64,000 bases of DNA from Polia nebulosa (lineage: Eukaryota > Arthropoda > Insecta > Lepidoptera > Noctuidae): positions 18,827,033 to 18,891,032 of the forward strand of contig OX589610.1 of assembly GCA_951329385.1 (NCBI GenBank), given 5' to 3'. The position numbers and the translations under genes were made by a program. This document shows positions 58,270 to 64,000 of the stretch, in pieces. Positions within the stretch are counted from its first letter, which is position 1; every line of letters starts with the position of its first letter. The notes below the pieces were generated by a model that saw nothing but the letters and a program-made list of their open reading frames with translations, searched no databases and had not been told where the DNA came from.

Positions 58270-60052
58270 GAGGTTGTAGGTATTTGGAAACACATCTAAG
58301 TTGTCAAGCATCTTAAGTTGGCTGCCTGCTGTCTGCCTGGCCGTCCAATCGGTCCAATCAATCAATGTTAAAAAAAATCAATGCATCTCACATAGAACCC
58401 TGTTTAGCTACGCTTTTTTCGCGTATAAGTATAAAGAGCGTGTGATCTAAGAAAAAGAACCTTTCCTTTGTGTCCTCGGTCCGAATAACAAGGTGTACGA
58501 TCGAAAAAAATGGGCAGGACATTCAATTTGTGATCGTTAAGGAGCTGTCCAACACTATTGTTCAAATATCACGATTGGGGAATAAGGACCCTGGTTGATT
58601 GAGGCGAGCAAGTGCAACGAACATGACATGTTGGGAATTGGTCCTAGATACCAGGAACTAGGCACATAAACCGGCAAAGTGCGAGACAGACTCGCGCGCA
58701 AAGAGATCCAAACGAATCATATTTTTAACATGTTTTTTTTTTTTTTAACATGGACTTCTTATGCCTGCCCTATAAGAAGCATGCTGTATTTAATCTATAA
58801 GAAAATACTATTTTCTTTTAAAATTTTAAACTCTGAACCTAGTATCAGTTTTCATTATTTTTCAATGACTTGTTAGCAACACCTACTACGATTTTCATTG
58901 AAAAAAAAAACTAGACAAACTTAAAATATTTATTTCAATTACATCATTATCATAAACTTTTAAAGTCAGAATAATGAAGGTAGTTGCAGTGGTTCGCTTT
59001 TCGACGAAAATGAAATAATATCATCGGAATAAGTTTAGCGTAACGAAGCATTGTACAAAGTTCATCTTAATTTGCTGGTAGCGAAAATAACTGACATAAA
59101 ATTAATATGATTTTATTTGTAACGAAAGGATTCAATAACTCGCCATTCGTCGGCTAGTTACACCGCACTCGTTGCCACTTAACCCTTCGCTCTTCACTTA
59201 ACCGTTCGCTGCAAAACAACACCGACCTTTAACTACAAGTCTACGTGCGTATCGATCCGTTCACAACTGGCAACTCCATTGATTACGGGCCAATCTACAT
59301 AGCAACACTGAATAGCGACACGATCGATTAATGGGTATCGATTGCTCGTTCACCCGAAAAGTTTAATTGACTCGCGCGTATCTATGAAGCAATGGATGGT
59401 GTTTGAATGTTTGAATCAATTTTCTTTGTGTTTTGAGAGGAGAAAAGGGTCAGTTATCTGCCCCTCACACACAAGGCCCTACGTGATGTTATTGAGGAAT
59501 TAATTAACTACGTAAAGCAACATCCATGACAAAATAAAACGACGAAGGAAGTCTCGATTCTCTCCAGCTTTTGATGGAATTAAGATTCAGCTTAATTCTG
59601 ATAAATGATGCGGTCGGAATGATTGTCTCTCGACCTCTGCGATTCTGTAGAACTTTATTTCTTTACGTGTTTTTATTGACATCGTTTTGATGAAAAAATG
59701 CAATTAATTTAGTTTATTGCACTCGTCGTTTTTGTTGCAATGTTTTTTTATTGAAAACGTAAATTAATCGGTTCTTGTTATTATGATCCATTTATCGTGT
59801 GATAAGCTTGTCATAACAAATCATGTAAAAACCTTATTTTTAATGTAAATGTTTTATTAAAAATTAGTAGCACTGACCATATCACAACAACTTATAAAAA
59901 AAACCGGCCAGTCCGTAGACCGTACTTCACGTAAGTAATTTTTTTAAGTGAAAACTTCTTTAGGCGCGTTGGGCATTTTTGAGACGGGAAAAATCTATTG
60001 AACTCGCGCGACACCGACCCGCTACGAGTGCTACGACGCTTTAAAAAAACTA
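58270..60052. other. No gene; regulatory-looking patch
   Basis: Fragments of the ccggccaagt repeat at 58664-58690 and 59898-59930. 59160-59400 is GC-richer and holds atcgatcc, gatcgattaatggg and tatcgattg. Confidence 0.35.
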
Positions 60053-60124
60053 TATGCACTGTCTAATCCAAAAAAATACCTATAGGTACAAGTTATAGGT
60101 ATTTTTTGGATTAGACAGTGCATA
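60053..60124. repeat. Long hairpin
   Basis: tatgcactgtctaatcca...tacctata is inverted as tataggta...tggattagacagtgcata, about 31-bp arms with one A/T length difference and a loop of about 9 bases. Possibly a transposon core. Confidence 0.75.
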
Positions 60125-63100
60125 GCTGCTACTTCTGTCAATTATTTCGCCATTAATTTAGGAGAAACCCCAACATTTCCAAAATCTTCCCAACCATTAA
60201 GTCCGCAAGTGACACAGCTGGTCAGGTGTTTCCACCGTGACTGATTCCAAGTTTTTTGCCAAGTCTTTAACGACGTCTTAGGGTCGGCTCTTTTTTCGCA
60301 CTTTGCCCGTTTGATTCACATGTAATTGAGGTCCGAATTCGCTAAGGATACGATTAGGCGATGATTAATGCAGCCGGCGATCTTTAGTGTGGCAACCTTT
60401 ACTGTTAGCGGACGATGGGCCCGGGGTTTGAGGAGATTTTGGAAGAAACGGTGTTGCAATATCAAAATTTCGAGTCTGTAAAGTCAATTGCTACAAAACC
60501 TAGTTTGCTGTTTCTAAGTTTAATAGTAAAAAAATGTTTTTTTATTAGTATGTTAACTAATCCGAGTGATTCTTCTTAGTGAATAATTTTAATTAAAAAT
60601 AAAAATAATGAAACCAGCAATCTATCAACTTCTTTCTTTCTTTTATCACATTTTCTTAGCTTTTTACCCAACATAATTCCTAAAGCGGCTTTCTGAGAGA
60701 AATGTAGGTGATGAACTGTGCCAATTATACATAGATTAGGTGAATCAGCTTCCAATTCCACAAAACTCAAACGACGACCAGTAGGTACCTACATACTACA
60801 AAAATACATTCCTTTATAATTTTTGCTAATGAGACGTGACGGTGACCGAATGTGGCTGACATCTGATAAATGGGAAGGGATTCATATTATTTATTATTTA
60901 ATTACCACTCCATGCATCTCATGTCCTGCCCGTACTAATTGATTCCTTTGATGTATCGGACTCTATTTAAAAAAAGTTATTTAGCCAACATAATAACATA
61001 AAAACGAAACAAAAATATTACCAATGTTTTGTGCTCTGCGTGCAAAAAGGTTTTATTAAAGCAAATTAATTTCCTTGTTATTTATTAGACAACTTGTTTT
61101 TGCTTGTTCTATCAGTCTTGTGATAAAACTTATTAAATGTCTACGGTAACCGAAGTAGGTAACTAAAGTTTAATTCCAGGCTTCTCTAAAAGATTATCGA
61201 GTTGATAAAACACAGAGTATCCAAAGGAAAAATCATACTTAAATTGAAATTATCAGAAAAATCAAGTAGTGCGCATCAGTTGTGATAAAAATTTATACTT
61301 TACACGAATAAAACGGACGTAATTTAAATATTTTAAGAACGATTCATGACTCACTAAAACACCGAAAGATTAATCATCAAATTGTGTTAAAATGACGAAT
61401 GCCTTTTACCGCCAAACCGACTTTACTTAGCGTTAAAAAAATCATAAAATTTTCTTTTAGCATGTGGTCAATGTAATTGTGCATTAACTTCAATGTTGTG
61501 AATTCCAATAAATCTGACAATGCATAGGCAGTTTTACTTAACGATGGACATTATTTTTAAGGTTATTTTTTATTAATATCTGTGGTAAACCACGCAAATT
61601 CTCGCGCAAAATATCTCTGAGGACGTCGCGTTTTGCATTCATACTTTTTTATTAATGACCATAAATAATCTTTCTAATGATTTTTTCGAGCGTAAAGTGT
61701 CATTGAATGATTGTTTTTTTTACCGATAGAGTTGCTACCATTGTGTTATCGATGATACAGTAACAGTACATTGATAAAAGGGTAGGTATTCTGAGAATTG
61801 ACATGAATGTTTAACTTTTAAATTTTACTTGAGTCACTGAAAAATTACCTACCAATACACATCAAAAAATACAAAGCTGATAGTTATCAAAACATTGTTG
61901 TAGAAGCTAAAACATTTCTGAGTTACACATTATCAACCGAACCAAACCTAAAAACATTAACAAGTTAATTTCAAAAAAATAATTACGCACAATGTACAAT
62001 TTGAACACAGATAATACAAAATGTGCCGGATGTTGAGATAGCGCCATTGTTGTGTCTTCATTTCCTTTATGTTTATTGCCAGAGCAATAAATAGAAAATT
62101 GAATTTTAACAGGCGTGGAAAATGTTTACTAAACTTAAATACCTTGGCACTTAAGAAACGTTTTTTGTTTTTTCTGTAACTGTTATTAATGATTTTGATA
62201 GCTGGCGTTATATTCTTATTATATTGTTTTTATAAAATTATTGGACTGTAAAGTTTTTGCACTAGCCAATGCATCAATTTATTTCTTAAAATAGTTACAG
62301 TTTCAAAACTTCAAATGATTACAAGGGTTTTACACAAAATAAATGTACCAAATAAACACCATAAAGGAATCAGCAAACTTAATAATCAATATCGATGATT
62401 GAGACCAGAAAACGATTACTGCAGCCCATAAACAACTTCGATGAACTGTTCCTTCTAACTAGGATTTGCATTAGCAATTTACCGAACACCTATTTTATCT
62501 TGCACCGATTACCTCCTTATGCATTATTATACCAACCTAATAAACATTAAGTTCTTAAAACTAATAGAACACAATTACAGCTCTAATAGATATGCAACAA
62601 AATTCGCTACATTGTCTTATTTGATTGTTTTTTCATTATTATTAAACTGTTTTACCAAAGGCCCGTATATGATTCTCTGCTCGTTAAAATGTAACGATAC
62701 CTGGGTGTGTTTTATAGTGCCTTTTACGAGGGAACAGTAACATTTTAGCGCTGCGGGCCTTTTATAGCTCTGTCATAGACTGTGATGTTTTAGTGCTTGA
62801 TAACGAGTGAGTGGTTATCTGTGCGTCTTGTCTATGGCCCTACTTTTACTTCTAATCTTTTTATATGGAACCTGATTTCTGTGACACCTATTTTGGAGTC
62901 AGTTTAGAGGCTATTGGGTTCAGGGCTGGGGTTTATTAGAGTTAAATGGACTTCACAGTGAGGAGTTATGCCGAGAATCTGCAATTTGAATTTGATTTAA
63001 ATTGCAGATATGTTTGATAGTAATACTCCTTGAAATATTTACGAGCGTTTTCATAACTCCTAGACGGATTTAGAATAAACGTTAACCTTAGAGAAAGGCA

Positions 63101-63254
63101 CTTCGTTAGTAACAAAAAATATATGTAAATTCGTCTAATCAACAAACTCGTTTGATTCTCTCGTTTAACGCAACTTTTTTCCTTTTAATACCTTGTCAAT
63201 TGGCCACTTACTAAATTCTTTTTTACACATAGTTAATAGCTTAATAACCGTAAC
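60125..63254. other. Intron sequence upstream of the ladybird exon
   Basis: AT-rich with no repeat family recognised. The lack of identifiable insertions over about 3 kb next to the exon is notable against the rest of the window. Short frames (60576-60770, 62519-62740) have no recognisable product. Confidence 0.45.
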
Positions 63255-63278
63255 TAATTCTTTGATTTTTTGTTCCAG
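63255..63278 (+). promoter_or_regulatory. Splice acceptor of the ladybird 3' exon
   Basis: A T-rich tract ending in ttttttgttccag directly precedes the first codon bases that continue the ladybird frame. The protein reads [G]AT GGT CAG (D-G-Q) across the junction. This matches the place where I recall vertebrate LBX1 being interrupted, shortly before the basic residues of the homeodomain. Confidence 0.85.
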
Positions 63279-63670
63279 ATGGTCAGTCAAATCACCTGAA
63301 TCTCTTCAACTCGAGGCCGCAGCCCAAGAAGAAGCGAAAATCCCGAACAGCCTTCACCAACCACCAGATCTTTGAGCTGGAGAAACGGTTTCTTTATCAG
63401 AAGTACCTCTCACCCGCAGACCGAGATGAAATAGCGAGTTCTCTGGGGCTCTCCAACGCCCAAGTCATCACATGGTTCCAAAACAGACGAGCGAAGTTGA
63501 AACGAGACATGGAGGAGCTAAAAAAGGACGTGGAAAGTGCTAAAGTATTGTCAGCTCACAAAAGTTTCTTAGAAAACGTGACTGATCTGGGTATTCTGAA
63601 GAAGAAAGCCATGAGCATAGGCGCCAGTGAGGAGGCGGCCACGAACCTTGTAGTGAACGCGTCCAAATGA
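63279..63670 (+). CDS. Lbx (ladybird): Ladybird/Lbx homeobox transcription factor, 3'-terminal coding exon
   Basis: A nuclear DNA-binding transcription factor; ladybird/Lbx proteins specify muscle, heart and neural cell fates (family knowledge). The exon begins after the acceptor AG at 63277-63278 with two bases of a split codon, so the upstream intron is phase 1. It then reads 129 codons to a TGA at 63668-63670. A full 60-residue homeodomain lies at 63332-63511, with helix 3 motif NAQVITWFQNRRAK. It shows W48, F49, N51, R53, Q50 and threonine at position 47, the last typical of Lbx and Tlx. The segments HQIFELEKRFLYQKYLSPAD and AKLKRDMEE are Lbx-type. A basic run (PKKKRK) leads into the homeodomain and could act as a nuclear localisation signal. 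The tail after the homeodomain is only about 52 residues. The N-terminal part, expected to carry an eh1 repressor motif, was not found in the window. The exon cannot decide between the fly paralogues lbe and lbl. Confidence 0.95.
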
Positions 63671-63945
63671 AACGAGGCATCACGCGCGATCGCGAACGAA
63701 GCCAGTTACGATCGGCGCGTGCTCGACTATTAACCCGATAGTCGAATCGACTAAGTGACAATGTGTTACAACTTCAATGCGAACCTTTTAGTGACGTTAC
63801 TTGTTTTTATCTCCACTATTAATAGTATCTCGTAAAGTACATCACTATTTAATACGTCTGTAAATAGTATTAGTTGACCGTAGTGTATCGTTGTACAAAC
63901 TTATGAAGCTTCGTTCGAAATAAATGTGATAGTTGATTTTATTAT
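63671..63945 (+). other. 3' UTR and polyadenylation signal of ladybird
   Basis: Non-coding sequence follows the stop codon. A canonical AATAAA lies at 63919-63924 and is followed by T-rich sequence, so cleavage is expected about 15-30 bases later. The 3' UTR would then be roughly 270 bases. The exact cleavage site is inferred. An open frame on the opposite strand here (63540-63761) is a shadow of the exon. Confidence 0.7.
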
Positions 63946-64000
63946 TTAAGTACTTAATATTTTATAGAGATATTCCTAAATTATTTATTTTTGTTGGATC

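Noticed and set aside
63193..63375. 60-codon plus-strand frame overlapping the ladybird exon
   Set aside because: Wrong frame: it crosses the splice acceptor and reads through homeobox sequence out of phase.
63540..63761. 73-codon minus-strand frame under the ladybird exon
   Set aside because: Shadow of the real exon on the opposite strand.

Overview
This is a eukaryotic window, almost certainly from a moth or butterfly (Lepidoptera), possibly a noctuoid. The base composition is AT-rich. There are no long open reading frames, and the repeat load consists of short retroelements, MITEs, Helitron-like ends and decayed LINE fragments of kinds I know from lepidopteran genomes. The group assignment rests on remembered repeat families and on the one coding exon; no species can be named.

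The only confident host coding sequence is at the right-hand end. A 3' exon on the + strand (63279-63670) encodes a complete homeodomain of the ladybird/Lbx family with a short C-terminal tail. A splice acceptor precedes it, and a 3' UTR with a polyadenylation signal follows. No upstream ladybird exon was recognised in the preceding 63 kb. That stretch is therefore best read as a very long intron, or as intron plus upstream flank, of a developmental transcription-factor gene. Several non-repetitive GC-rich or TAAT/ATCGAT-rich patches in it could be regulatory, but that is speculative.

Layout: 1-6 kb holds several copies of a 5S-rRNA-like SINE (one bounded by a 15-bp target duplication), a foldback MITE, a tRNA-derived SINE next to a poly(A)-tailed SINE-like element, and two LINE 3' fragments. 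6-10.8 kb is mostly unique, with a GC-rich patch. 10.8-12.1 kb holds a SINE, a foldback element with two 219-bp arms plus a third partial arm, and a MITE. 12-22 kb is mostly unique, with an RTE-like LINE 3' end, a MITE with a perfect 31-nt palindrome and an inverted pair of SINE-like tails. 22.3-25.7 kb holds a Helitron-like end, a complete miniature LTR retrotransposon with identical 214-bp LTRs and an internal minisatellite, and a broken non-LTR reverse transcriptase. 26-37 kb has scattered fragments and a third 5S-like SINE. 37-41 kb has foldbacks, a MITE and a MITE carrying a roughly 82-bp tandem array. 41-54 kb is mostly unique, with a few fragments. 54-58.3 kb is again dense in foldbacks and SINE-like copies, one with a 14-bp target duplication. 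60-63.3 kb is unique AT-rich sequence leading into the exon.

The genes do not form a pathway: one host gene exon sits beside a record of transposition. The most notable signals are the 5S-derived SINE family, the apparently young miniature LTR element, the long near-perfect foldback, and the MITE that carries a satellite-like array.
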